From the NCBI RefSeq assembly GCF_005217615.1, contig NZ_SZNK01000001.1:3740001-3804000 (forward strand): a stretch of DNA of 64,000 nt, given 5' to 3'. The notes under the pieces are model-generated. The model did no database searches and was not told the origin of the DNA. It saw only the letters and a program-made list of their open reading frames with translations. Source of the DNA: Brevibacillus antibioticus (GTDB taxonomy: Bacteria; Bacillota; Bacilli; Brevibacillales; Brevibacillaceae). Positions 44,087 through 52,232 of this stretch are shown here, piece by piece (positions within the stretch are counted from its first letter, which is position 1; every line of letters begins with the position of its first letter). A program made the translations under genes and the position numbers.

Positions 44087-44266
44087 CTACTCTTGTTTTC
44101 TTTTTTTCATACGTAAAATAATGCCGTCAATGAGCAGTCCGATCCCCGCTCCGTAAAAAGGGGCCGCAAACCGAGTTCCTTCGGCAAGCGGCAGGTCTTT
44201 CAAATACACGATAAACACACCGCCAATAAAACCGATCATCGTGTAGCGCAGCCGGGTCGCCCCCAT
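44087..44266 (-). CDS. Small two-helix membrane protein (59 aa)
   Basis: ATG at 44266 lies seven bases after GGGAGTG. Two hydrophobic stretches (about residues 10-24 and 36-52) separated by a short loop and ended by KKRKQE suggest a hairpin membrane protein with both ends inside. It follows yneF by 21 bp on the same strand. I do not recognise a family. Confidence 0.68.
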   Translation of the reverse strand: MGATRLRYTMIGFIGGVFIVYLKDLPLAEGTRFAAPFYGAGIGLLIDGIILRMKKRKQE

Positions 44267-44287
44267 CAAACGACACTCCCTTTCACG

Positions 44288-44518
44288 CTACTTCCCGAAT
44301 TTATTTGGCATTTTCATGTTTTTCATGGTACGGCTCATTTGTTTGAGCTGCTTTTGGTTAAGATTCATCCCCATTGAACGGGCCATGGCTTGAAGCTGCT
44401 TGTCGTCCATTTGCATGTTGGACATTTGTTTTTTCAATAAATAAGTCCCTCCATAAAATCCACCAGCGAGACCGATTAACAATGTAACAATTGGAATTAC
44501 CCAGTTGTACCAAGCCAT
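44288..44518 (-). CDS. yneF: YneF-family (UPF0154) membrane protein
   Basis: A 76-residue protein with one N-terminal membrane helix (about 4-28) and a cytoplasmic part containing QLQAMARSMGMNLNQKQLKQMSR. This is the conserved UPF0154 segment of YneF (MMMMQMGMKPSQKKINQM type). The function of the family is unknown. GAGG lies upstream; a TTG one codon earlier cannot be excluded. Confidence 0.85.
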   Translation of the reverse strand: MAWYNWVIPIVTLLIGLAGGFYGGTYLLKKQMSNMQMDDKQLQAMARSMGMNLNQKQLKQMSRTMKNMKMPNKFGK

Positions 44519-44679
44519 CAATACATTACCATCCTCTATACGTAATTATGAACTCTTTTATTGTACCATAGTTGGGCTATCTTCTGTAAATTGTGATTAG
44601 AAAACTTGGAAAATGAGAACACTGCCCTCAACAATATCTTTGTTTCAAGCATATTCTAATAGCAAGAGGTGAATCAACT

Positions 44680-45468
44680 ATGGCTCCAATTGTGATTCTG
44701 GACGCTGGACACGGTGGCAGCGATCCAGGTGGAGGAAACAACACGCAATTTACCGAGAAAGATATGAATTTGCAAATATCACTCTACCAATATAACCGCT
44801 TTTTGGCTCTAAATATTCCTGTCGCTATCACACGGACAACCGATGAGACTCTGACAAGTGATGCTCGGACTGCTCTGGTTCGAAACAGCGGTGCTCGCTA
44901 CTGTATAGCGAACCACATTAACTCAGGTGGCGGCCGAGGCTCCGAGGTCATTTACTCCATTTACGGCACCCCAACCTTTCCTCAATTGATTCAGGATGCC
45001 CTGACAGCGGAGGGGATGCCGAATCGGCGCATTTTTACGCGGACACTGCCAGATAATCCGCGGCTCGATTACTATTTCATGCACCGGGAGACTGGCAGCG
45101 TGGAGACGGTAATCGTCGAGTATGGCTTTGCCGACAATACTTTGGACGCAAATAAACTGCAACAGGATTGGCGAGATCTCGCGGAAGGGGTAGTCCGGGC
45201 ATTTTGCACGTACGCTAAACTTCCCTACCAGCCCCCTACGACTCCTACTTCTACTCCAAAACCTACTACAGCACCGACCCTTGCTCCCACCACTTCTCCT
45301 GGAAACGGAGAAGGAAATGTGCCTAACTGGAAGCAGGAAGCCGTCAACTGGCTGTATGGTCAAGGCTTATTAACAGACGAACAATGGCGTAATCAACCAG
45401 ACAAACCTTTGCCGCTCTGGGCACAGGCTGTCATCCTGAAGCGTTTATTCGAAAAGCTGAAAACGTAG
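44680..45468 (+). CDS. N-acetylmuramoyl-L-alanine amidase (Amidase_3, CwlC-like)
   Basis: Cleaves the amide bond between muramic acid and the stem peptide. The 262-residue protein has the zinc motif ILDAGHGGSDPG with His at about residue 10, a second ligand Glu in FTEKDMN, the NHINSGGG motif, and the catalytic Glu in TVIVEYGF. A proline/threonine linker (about 188-208) joins a C-terminal 45-residue domain WKQEAVNWLYGQGLL, which resembles a wall- or S-layer-type anchor. No signal peptide is seen, as in CwlC-type spore mother-cell lysins. The ribosome site is AGGTG. Confidence 0.88.
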   Translation: MAPIVILDAGHGGSDPGGGNNTQFTEKDMNLQISLYQYNRFLALNIPVAITRTTDETLTSDARTALVRNSGARYCIANHINSGGGRGSEVIYSIYGTPTFPQLIQDALTAEGMPNRRIFTRTLPDNPRLDYYFMHRETGSVETVIVEYGFADNTLDANKLQQDWRDLAEGVVRAFCTYAKLPYQPPTTPTSTPKPTTAPTLAPTTSPGNGEGNVPNWKQEAVNWLYGQGLLTDEQWRNQPDKPLPLWAQAVILKRLFEKLKT

Positions 45469-45476
45469 AGTCCTGT

Positions 45477-46301
45477 TTAATCGTCTGCCTTAAAACGGGT
45501 CAGCGGCGTATCCGTTAAGCCCGAATAATTTCTTTTTGCTGGTACACTCACCAATTCGTCCTCTGGGTAACGGTAGGCGGTTAGCATTCCGCCGAACACA
45601 CACCCTTGGTCGATGTTGATGGTGCCATTTTTTCTTTTTGGTTCTGGATGCGGATCATGTCCCCATACGATTATCGGCGAAGTCACTTTTCTCTCTTTTG
45701 CCCACTCTCTGCGAATCGGGCGCCCATCCGGCCCTGTCCCTGCCACATCGCCGTATCGACAAAACGTGTAGACCGCAGGCGAATCCATCCCTATGTAATC
45801 ATCGCGAATCCCCGCATGAACGGCGACTACTACTATTTTTTCATTCCGTTTGATGATCATGTGTGAAGGAGAAGAAAACAGCAATCTGCGGCTTTGCTCT
45901 CGCAGCAAAGAGGCCTTCTTCGGACCGTACTCTTGCTGATACAGCCGAATCTCTTCTTCTACCTTTTCATCTCCGTGAGCCAATGTCACTGGTCTTCCAT
46001 CCAACCAACGAGCTACTTTCCACCCATGGTTACTATCCACCATCTCAGCCAGACCTGCCGTGACATGATGGTGAAAAAATTGCAGCATTTGGATTGAGTA
46101 TGGTCCACGACTCGTGATATCACCGAGGGAAAGGAGCTTTCGGCCGTGGGGATGGCGATAGGTACCGTCTCGGGTTTGTTCATATCCCAAGCGTTTGAGC
46201 AATTCTATAAATTCGTCGTAACAGCCGTGAACATCGCCAACGATATCCACGCCATTGTCAGCCGAAAGCACCTTGGAGCGTGTTTGAGGTTTGTGCCTCA
46301 T
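45477..46301 (-). CDS. prpE: Bis(5'-nucleosyl)-tetraphosphatase PrpE
   Basis: A 274-residue calcineurin-like phosphoesterase that hydrolyses Ap4A-type dinucleotides. Metal motifs are DIVGDVHGCYDE, LLSLGDITSRGP, VDSNHGWK and VAVHAGIRD, with the last pair in IVWGHDPHPEP. The known B. subtilis PrpE also acts on GerA-linked germination; that link is family knowledge. The ATG at 46301 follows GGAGGGACGG. It is convergent with the amidase gene, eight bases apart. Confidence 0.9.
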   Translation of the reverse strand: MRHKPQTRSKVLSADNGVDIVGDVHGCYDEFIELLKRLGYEQTRDGTYRHPHGRKLLSLGDITSRGPYSIQMLQFFHHHVTAGLAEMVDSNHGWKVARWLDGRPVTLAHGDEKVEEEIRLYQQEYGPKKASLLREQSRRLLFSSPSHMIIKRNEKIVVVAVHAGIRDDYIGMDSPAVYTFCRYGDVAGTGPDGRPIRREWAKERKVTSPIIVWGHDPHPEPKRKNGTINIDQGCVFGGMLTAYRYPEDELVSVPAKRNYSGLTDTPLTRFKADD

Positions 46302-46475
46302 AGCCCGTCCCTCCTTTCCGTAATCTCTCATTCGTTACTTACTATCTTTACCACATCTACGAAAAAAACTCACGGTTTGTATACAAGAAAACTGTGTAAA
46401 CAAGTAAACGCGCGAAAGAGCCCCTGTTTACTGAGGAGCTTTTTGGCGCGTCTACCTATACATGATGCGATGTGA

Positions 46476-47105
46476 TTAGCCTAAACTATGCGTATGCACG
46501 TAAATGGCCGCTTGCGTGCGATCCTCCACATTCAGCTTAGCAAGAATGTTGCTCACATGGGTCTTCACCGTTTTGATCCCGATAATCAGCTCATCTGCAA
46601 TCTCCTGGTTGGACTTGCCCTGACCGATTAGCTTCAAAACCTCCAACTCGCGCGGCGTCAGTTGTTCATGTGGATGAGACTCTTGACCGTGACGGAAACG
46701 GGCCATGATTTTTCCTGCTACCCTCGATTCCAAAACGGGCTCACCCGCCGCAGCAGAGCGGATTGCCTTTGCAATCTCGGCTGCACGCGAAGTCTTCAGT
46801 AAGTAGCTGAATGCCCCCGCTTCAATGACCGGATATACCTTTTCGTCATCAATAAAGCTAGTCAAGACAATAACCTTACTGGATGGACAGGTTTCTCGAA
46901 TACGCCGAGTCGCTTCCACACCGCCGATGCCTTCCATGACTAAATCCATCAAAACGACATCTGGGCGCAGCTCTTGCGTCATTCGCACCCCTTCTTCCCC
47001 ACTGCCTGCCTCTGCTACGACTTCAATATCATCCTCTGTAGACAAATAAGCAGCCAGACCCATCCGAACCATTTCGTGATCATCTACCAGTAGTACCCGA
47101 ATCAC
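46476..47105 (-). CDS. liaR: Cell-envelope stress response regulator LiaR
   Basis: A 209-residue NarL/FixJ-type response regulator. The receiver has LLVDDHEMVRMGL and the phospho-acceptor Asp in VVLMDLVMEG (about residue 54); the LuxR-type DNA-binding domain is LTPRELEVLKLIGQGKSNQEIADEL. It pairs with LiaS, whose gene ends seven bases upstream. GTG start after AAGGGTGAAGG. In Firmicutes LiaR switches on the lia operon in response to lipid-II antibiotics; the lia genes lie upstream in the same operon. Confidence 0.93.
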   Translation of the reverse strand: MIRVLLVDDHEMVRMGLAAYLSTEDDIEVVAEAGSGEEGVRMTQELRPDVVLMDLVMEGIGGVEATRRIRETCPSSKVIVLTSFIDDEKVYPVIEAGAFSYLLKTSRAAEIAKAIRSAAAGEPVLESRVAGKIMARFRHGQESHPHEQLTPRELEVLKLIGQGKSNQEIADELIIGIKTVKTHVSNILAKLNVEDRTQAAIYVHTHSLG

Positions 47106-47112
47106 CGAGCCT

Positions 47113-48261
47113 TCACCCTTCCCGTTCCGTCTGTGACATTAGAGGAATACGCACCTCAATTTGCGTTCCCTTCCCAATCGCCGAGTAAATCTCCATGGAG
47201 CCCCCGACCTCTGCTACGCGTTCTTGCATGCTGCGCAAACCGTAGGACGTCATTTTCTCCCCATCCGGATCAAAACCAACACCGTCATCCGTTACTCGCA
47301 GGCGAACCTGCTCTTGCAGCGTAAACAGCTTCACTGTAATCTGGGTAGCTCTGGCATGCCGCAATGTATTAGACAAGGACTCCTGCAAAATGCGGAACAA
47401 ATGATCCTCAATTCCACTCGGCAAGCCTTCAACGTCTTCGATCTCCCAAGTCAACTGCATGGTATTTTTACGCGTCAGCTCATCTAAAAGTTCCAAAATG
47501 GCTTCCTTCAATGACTTGTTTTGTAACGTAGCCGGGCGAAGATGCAAAAGCAATGCCCTCATCTCCGCTTGTGCAGCTGCCGCCATCTCTTCGACCAATT
47601 CAATTTGTTGGGCTGCACGTTGGGGATTTTTTTCTACAAGCCGCTTCATCGCCGCAGTCGTCATAGCGATGGCAAACAGCTGCTGGCTGACTGCGTCATG
47701 CAGTTCTCTCGCCAATCTCTGTCGCTCCTCTGTTACCGCTGCATGCTTCAATTGTTCAGCGAGAGCCGCATTGTGGTTCGACAGCCGCTGCAAAGATGCT
47801 ACTTGCTCTTCCCATTGCGAAGCCAAGCGATTGATCTGCCATCCTAATTCGCCCACTTCATCGACACCCAATTCGGGGACCCGATACGACAGCATCCCGC
47901 GCCCAAGCTTCATGGCAGCTTCCCACAGTACACTGAGTCTCTTTTTCAACAAATTGCCGATGATATAGGAAATGATTAATGCCACTAAGACACCTGCAGG
48001 TAAAGAAACAACAAAAGCAGCAAGCTGAATCAAGCCCTCTGGATCGACAGGCAGATGGATGCCTATATATTCTTCAAACCACCACACGAGGTTGCGGTCG
48101 CTGATTATTTCGTTGTACCACCGATGAAGCCCAGGGTGATCTTTCCATAAAAAGTATAGCCAAAAGAAGCAAATAAACGCGGCAGTAACTGCACTGACGG
48201 CCAGTAACATGCCATAGCGCACGTATTGCCACTGAATACTTGCCAATCGCTGTCGACGCAT
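47113..48261 (-). CDS. liaS: Cell-envelope stress histidine kinase LiaS
   Basis: A 382-residue HisKA_3 sensor kinase. Two membrane segments (about 15-35 and 75-97) flank a short extracytoplasmic loop, followed by HAMP and the dimerisation/phospho-acceptor motif RLARELHDAVSQQLFAIA. The ATPase shows NTLRHARA, VTDDGVGFDP and YGLRSMQERV. Small-loop kinases of this kind sense membrane events through LiaF. Start after AGGAGG. Fourth to fifth gene of the lia unit, between liaF and liaR. Confidence 0.93.
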   Translation of the reverse strand: MRRQRLASIQWQYVRYGMLLAVSAVTAAFICFFWLYFLWKDHPGLHRWYNEIISDRNLVWWFEEYIGIHLPVDPEGLIQLAAFVVSLPAGVLVALIISYIIGNLLKKRLSVLWEAAMKLGRGMLSYRVPELGVDEVGELGWQINRLASQWEEQVASLQRLSNHNAALAEQLKHAAVTEERQRLARELHDAVSQQLFAIAMTTAAMKRLVEKNPQRAAQQIELVEEMAAAAQAEMRALLLHLRPATLQNKSLKEAILELLDELTRKNTMQLTWEIEDVEGLPSGIEDHLFRILQESLSNTLRHARATQITVKLFTLQEQVRLRVTDDGVGFDPDGEKMTSYGLRSMQERVAEVGGSMEIYSAIGKGTQIEVRIPLMSQTEREG

Positions 48262-48274
48262 CCGCCAGTACCTC

Positions 48275-49165
48275 CTAGATGTACTTGACTTTTATATCGC
48301 CGACAAGCAGCGAGATATGCAAGTTTACTTTTTGCAATGCTTCATCATACTGATCAGCACGAATCTTAACACTGCGATTGATACCTCCCTGACGGTGGCT
48401 TAGCACCTCCAGGTCACCAATACTCAACCCTGCCGTTACCGATACAGGAAGATCGACCGGCACATAAATCGTCACATCACCTACCCAGCCCTCTACGACA
48501 AGAACCGCTTCATCCCGCACCAACACTGCCCGGGAAAGATCAATCACAACATCCCCGATTCCATGCCAGACATGCAAGTAATTCAGTTCAAAACGCCCCG
48601 AGGTCAGGTGATAATCGCCAATCAGAGAACTGCGGGAATCTTTTGGCAACGTGTCGTCAGGTGATGAAAACATTCTTTCGTGATGAGGAATTTTGCCACC
48701 AGCCTGCTTCCATTTGTTCCAGCTGTCTAGCCAAGTGTGTTCCTCTGTTGAAACCTTCACGTCATTCGGGACACTCGCATCACTAGCCAAAATCGTTTCA
48801 GCAGCAGATGGGGTCTCCTTATCGCCCAATGGTTGATTTACACGGTGATCTCGACTGCTGTTCTTGCCTCGAATCAACTGAAACCCGACAAAAATAAACA
48901 CGATTGGCACTGCAATCTGGAACAAATCATCAATCCCGACACCAAACCACATGTCCATCGTGATGATGGTCCCCAGGAAGAGTAGAATCCCTCCGCCAAT
49001 CCTCTTTTTCTGTCCCCACAAACGAAGACCGAAATAAATAAGCACCATCGGCCACAAATCAAATAGACCGAACGAAATGATACCCAAACTGTCTAACAAA
49101 AGACCGATTCCCGTAAAAATAATCAGGACACCAGCCAACATTTTGTGCAAACGGGACAGTTTCAC
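48275..49165 (-). CDS. liaF: LiaF-family regulator of LiaSR
   Basis: A 296-residue membrane protein. Four hydrophobic segments in the first 100 residues form the LiaI-LiaF transmembrane domain; the soluble C-terminal half ends in the family signature NLHISLLVGDIKVKYI. LiaF keeps LiaS inactive in the absence of envelope stress. The GTG at 49165 is chosen because GAGGAG lies six bases upstream; a GTG six codons earlier is possible and would overlap the methyltransferase gene. Confidence 0.92.
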   Translation of the reverse strand: MKLSRLHKMLAGVLIIFTGIGLLLDSLGIISFGLFDLWPMVLIYFGLRLWGQKKRIGGGILLFLGTIITMDMWFGVGIDDLFQIAVPIVFIFVGFQLIRGKNSSRDHRVNQPLGDKETPSAAETILASDASVPNDVKVSTEEHTWLDSWNKWKQAGGKIPHHERMFSSPDDTLPKDSRSSLIGDYHLTSGRFELNYLHVWHGIGDVVIDLSRAVLVRDEAVLVVEGWVGDVTIYVPVDLPVSVTAGLSIGDLEVLSHRQGGINRSVKIRADQYDEALQKVNLHISLLVGDIKVKYI

Positions 49166-49179
49166 AAAAGTCTCCTCTC

Positions 49180-49758
49180 TCACGCCCCATGCTGATCGTT
49201 TTCACTTTGACCATTACGACATGTATAAATGAATGCAGGCGGAATATTCAACAGGGTAAAGTCGATCCCGACCCAAGGAAAACGATCCTGCAACTCAGCT
49301 TGGAGTTGTAGCGAATATTGGAATGTAATAAATAGGCCCCCTGGCTTCAGTACAGATTGAACTTCGTCCAGAATTGCTGCCCGCAGCTCTTGTGGAAAAT
49401 TGGCGAATGGCAGACCTGAGATAATGACATCTGCACCTGCAAGGTCCTGCTCCTCCAAGTAAAACCTAAGTTTAGTCGCTTCCTCCCTGATAGGAAGATC
49501 GGGAAAACGTGATTGAAGCATAGAGCGAAATTGGGAATCTCGTTCCACAAGCACATACTGTGTGCCGGGATGCAAGCGCTGATAGATCGTTTGGGTAAAT
49601 GCCCCTGTACCAGGTCCCAGCTCCAGGATCACATCGGTTGAAGCCCAATCGACGCTTTTCAACATTTGCCCACACAAAAAACGAGAGCTGGGGATTATAC
49701 TACCGACGCGTCCAGGCTCAGCGATAAACCGCCGCAAAAAGACCAAGAAGTCTTGCAA
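49180..49758 (-). CDS. SAM-dependent methyltransferase (phospholipid N-methyltransferase-like) in the lia operon
   Basis: A 192-residue class I methyltransferase. VILELGPGTGAFTQTI is the SAM motif and VISGLPFANFP the later NPPY-like acceptor loop. The N-terminal FLRRFIAEPGRVGSIIPSS recalls the PmtA/rRNA-dimethylase-like phospholipid methyltransferases. A TTG start with AGGAGG eight bases upstream. It lies between liaH and liaF on the same strand, an insertion not found in the standard liaIHGFSR layout, which suggests lipid modification during envelope stress. Substrate unproven. Confidence 0.82.
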   Translation of the reverse strand: MQDFLVFLRRFIAEPGRVGSIIPSSRFLCGQMLKSVDWASTDVILELGPGTGAFTQTIYQRLHPGTQYVLVERDSQFRSMLQSRFPDLPIREEATKLRFYLEEQDLAGADVIISGLPFANFPQELRAAILDEVQSVLKPGGLFITFQYSLQLQAELQDRFPWVGIDFTLLNIPPAFIYTCRNGQSENDQHGA

Positions 49759-49852
49759 GAATCGTACCTCCTAGGGGAAAAGCAGCCTGATGTACACAGG
49801 CTGCCGAATTGACACAATCTATTCTACACCTTATCCCCCAGTTCCTGTTGAA

Positions 49853-50548
49853 TTAGGATTGTACTGGTTTGGCTATCGGTGATTTCACTTCATTAATGGA
49901 TGCTTTGATGCTGGCAAGTTCTGCATCGAGATCATCCTTTTCCAGTTCAGACAAAGCGTTCTCCCAAGCGCGGTTCGTTTGACGCCATTGTCCACTCATT
50001 TGCGCTTCTGCTTCCATGCGCATGACTTTTTCCTCCATGCGGGCGAAGCCACGGCCTGCGGACTGATTGCCGATACCGACAACTGCCTGATTAACTTGCT
50101 TTTGTGTACGAGCTACTTGTGCACGTGCCATCAGTGTGAACTTTTTCGCACGCATTTTATAGAACTCTTCCTTCAGCTCAGCCAGCTTCTCGCGCATTTG
50201 CGCAGCTGCCTCGGATGCTGACAGGTAGAGAGTTTCATATTCCGCTGCACGGCCTTCGTATTGCTTCTTGTCAGCGAGTGCTCGACGAGCCAACTCGTCT
50301 TCTCCCTCAGACAAGGCGAGCTTGACTTGACGATCGCGTTTTTCGATCAGAGCATTGGCTTCGTCCAATTGCTGACGGAATTTCTTTTCCAGTGCAACTT
50401 GACGGGCAACCGCTACTTCAACTTGTCCGATTTCTACTTCCATGTCACGCATATATTGATTCAGCATCACTACCGGATCTTCCATCGAATCCAATGCATC
50501 ATTTACCGAAGCTACTGTCAGGTCACGCAAACGTTTAAAGATACTCAT
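49853..50548 (-). CDS. liaH: PspA/IM30-family membrane stress protein LiaH
   Basis: A 231-residue all-helical coiled-coil protein. The N-terminus IFKRLRDLTVASVNDALDSMEDP and the segment NQYMRDMEVEI are diagnostic of PspA/LiaH/Vipp1. These proteins assemble into large rings at the cytoplasmic membrane and protect it from damage. The C-terminus is shorter than in Vipp1. Start after GAGGAGG. In the lia operon, between the LiaI-like gene and the methyltransferase gene. Confidence 0.93.
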   Translation of the reverse strand: MSIFKRLRDLTVASVNDALDSMEDPVVMLNQYMRDMEVEIGQVEVAVARQVALEKKFRQQLDEANALIEKRDRQVKLALSEGEDELARRALADKKQYEGRAAEYETLYLSASEAAAQMREKLAELKEEFYKMRAKKFTLMARAQVARTQKQVNQAVVGIGNQSAGRGFARMEEKVMRMEAEAQMSGQWRQTNRAWENALSELEKDDLDAELASIKASINEVKSPIAKPVQS

Positions 50549-50632
50549 TATTTTTTCCTCCTCATCATATCACATCATATTGTTCATCCAAAAGACTCTT
50601 GCGACATAGTGTTATTGCGGCTGCTAAAACGG

Positions 50633-51034
50633 TTATGACCGTTTTGTTACGTTTCTCTCCCAAGTGTCCAGCGTATCTTCCTTTAATACTTTTTGGGCCC
50701 ATTCACGCTCCCAAGCAGGTGGCGCTTGTTTTGGTTCTTGGCTGGGACGCAGTAAGCGATATCCCAGATAAATCACCCCAATGGCCAGAAGCGCGTGAAA
50801 CAGTAGGTCAAGCTTGCCAATCAACATCAGGAACCCGAATAGGAAGACTAGGATTCCCCAAAAACGTGAACCGGTTTGTCCCATGATCTTTTTGGCACCG
50901 TATAACATGATCACGCCGGGAATGATGAACCCGATCAAATCTCCGATATCGATACCCACCAGATCTAGAAGAACCACCCCACCGACTAGCAGCAGAACCA
51001 GCCCGAGTAGAACTTTGCCAGACCGTTCGCTCAT
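50633..51034 (-). CDS. liaI: LiaI/LiaF-type small membrane protein
   Basis: A 133-residue protein with four hydrophobic segments (about residues 5-25, 30-45, 58-75 and 78-95) and a charged C-terminal tail. The core matches the LiaI-LiaF-like TM region (LLVGGVVLLDLVGI, GVIMLYGAKKI). LiaI anchors LiaH at the membrane. First gene of the six-gene unit liaI-liaH-methyltransferase-liaF-liaS-liaR. The 84-bp gap to liaH contains a perfect small palindrome AAACGGTTATGACCGTTT (50630 area). No clear LiaR box was read upstream. Confidence 0.78.
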   Translation of the reverse strand: MSERSGKVLLGLVLLLVGGVVLLDLVGIDIGDLIGFIIPGVIMLYGAKKIMGQTGSRFWGILVFLFGFLMLIGKLDLLFHALLAIGVIYLGYRLLRPSQEPKQAPPAWEREWAQKVLKEDTLDTWERNVTKRS

Positions 51035-51356
51035 TACTCGCTTACCTCCATTCGTTTTGCATGTGGTGCTTGTGGAACGTTATGCCCTTATTGTAGCCCC
51101 CGGTATAGGCTTCCCATAACGGGCGTGCGGTTGGTTTTTCCCTCCGTCCTCGGACGGAGAGAATTTCCTGCCCTAATCGGACAAGCTGTCCCCCAAGCCA
51201 GAACAAGGCCGCGTCGAAAGGCGGCTTGCACTATCGAACGAAAACGTTACAGCATTTGACGGTATCTTTGTGACGAATATGTGAACGAACAGATAAAAAG
51301 AAGGAAAAAAAGGACTGGCGTAGAATCTTCGTAAGAGTGCGTGTAAAAAAACATCG

Positions 51357-51490
51357 AAAAATAGCCGAATTCCGCTTGGCGGAAACGGGGGAACCACGTT
51401 TTTGGGGTGAATGGTTGCTACTCCTAGCAGCCTAGGGCGTCCTTTCGACCGAACCCTTCAGCTAACCTCGTAGGCTCACGAAGGGAGCAG
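51357..51490 (+). ncRNA. c-di-AMP riboswitch (ydaO/yuaA type)
   Basis: All conserved blocks are present: GCCGAATTCCGCTTGGCGGA, ACGGGGGAACCACG, TTTTGGGGTGAATGG, TAGGGCGTCCTTTCGACCGA, ACCCTTCAGCTAACCTCGTA and GGCTCACGAAGGGAGC. It lies upstream of a cell-wall hydrolase, the most common ydaO setting. The 3' end GAAGGGAGC overlaps the ribosome site of the gene, so the switch may act at translation. The rest of the 51035-51356 gap has no gene; a perfect small palindrome TCCGTCCTCGGACGGA is at 51145 or so. Confidence 0.97.
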
Positions 51491-51496
51491 TTTCTT

Positions 51497-52018
51497 TTGC
51501 GCAAGGTGGTTTTATCTTTATTTATGGCTGGATTGCTTGCTATGGGGGCAGGCGCTGCACAGGCTGCTGAGGAGAATTCTCTGGGTGAAGTAGTCAGCGA
51601 CTTGTACGGTACCCCTTACAAATCTTCCGGCTCGTCCAAAAAGGGCTTTGACTGCTCCGGTTTCACGCGCTACGTATTTGATGCGTTAGGTGTAGATCTA
51701 CCTCACAATTCTGCTTCCCAGTACGAATTAGGTACAGAGGTTGACAGAAAAGAATTGCAGCCAGGCGATCTCGTATTCTTCAATACGAACGGTCACAGCA
51801 TTTCTCACGTGGGTATCTACATTGGAGACGGCACATTCGTGCACTCGGAATCTGGTCGTGGAGTCGTCAACACCAAGTTGAACGATCCATACTACTGGAG
51901 CAAGCGTTATGTAGGCGCCAAGCGTCTGAGCGTTCCTGTTCTAGCGAAAGCAGAAATTCCGAAAAAGGAAAAAGCGGTGCAAGCTGCATCGTTGCCGGAA
52001 AAACCAGCTCAAAAATAG
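51497..52018 (+). CDS. NlpC/P60 (C40) cell-wall endopeptidase, secreted
   Basis: A 173-residue secreted peptidoglycan hydrolase. A signal peptide (about 1-23, cleavage after AQA) precedes the C40 domain: catalytic C53 in FDCSGFTRY, H104 in SISHVGIYIG and a third polar residue near VHSESGRG. The C-terminal tail (about 150-173) is lysine-rich and disordered. The start is a TTG nine bases after GGGAG, the latter inside the riboswitch. Cyclic di-AMP should lower its expression, linking wall turnover to c-di-AMP/potassium status. Confidence 0.92.
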   Translation: MRKVVLSLFMAGLLAMGAGAAQAAEENSLGEVVSDLYGTPYKSSGSSKKGFDCSGFTRYVFDALGVDLPHNSASQYELGTEVDRKELQPGDLVFFNTNGHSISHVGIYIGDGTFVHSESGRGVVNTKLNDPYYWSKRYVGAKRLSVPVLAKAEIPKKEKAVQAASLPEKPAQK

Positions 52019-52036
52019 TCGTTCGGCAAAATAATA

Positions 52037-52068
52037 AAAGCCAGGGACAAAACGTCTCTGGCTTTTTC
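52037..52068 (+). terminator. Intrinsic terminator after the C40 gene
   Basis: Stem AAAGCCAGGGAC / GTCTCTGGCTTT followed by TTC. Confidence 0.85.
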
Positions 52069-52082
52069 TGACGAAATTTAGT

Positions 52083-52155
52083 ACCTGGTCTAAAGAGGTA
52101 CCCTCACATATTCGAACAACTTAATAACTTACGGGGTTTCTTCCCCTGACCAGGT
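52083..52155. promoter_or_regulatory. Inverted repeat upstream of the two-component genes
   Basis: ACCTGGTC (52083-52090) and GACCAGGT (52148-52155) are perfect inverted copies 57 bases apart, each followed by TAAAG or CAAAG, and TATGAT lies just downstream of the second. Possibly a looping operator for the response regulator. Seen in sequence; role inferred. Confidence 0.45.
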
Positions 52156-52232
52156 CAAAGCATGTTATGATAGACAAGACCCATTCTTTGAATGGTATTC
52201 CTTATTAATAGAAGTAACTGGGGGTTGTTCCG

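Noticed and set aside
47459-47968. 169-codon frame antisense to liaS
   Set aside because: Cysteine- and serine-rich shadow of the kinase gene; no start signal.
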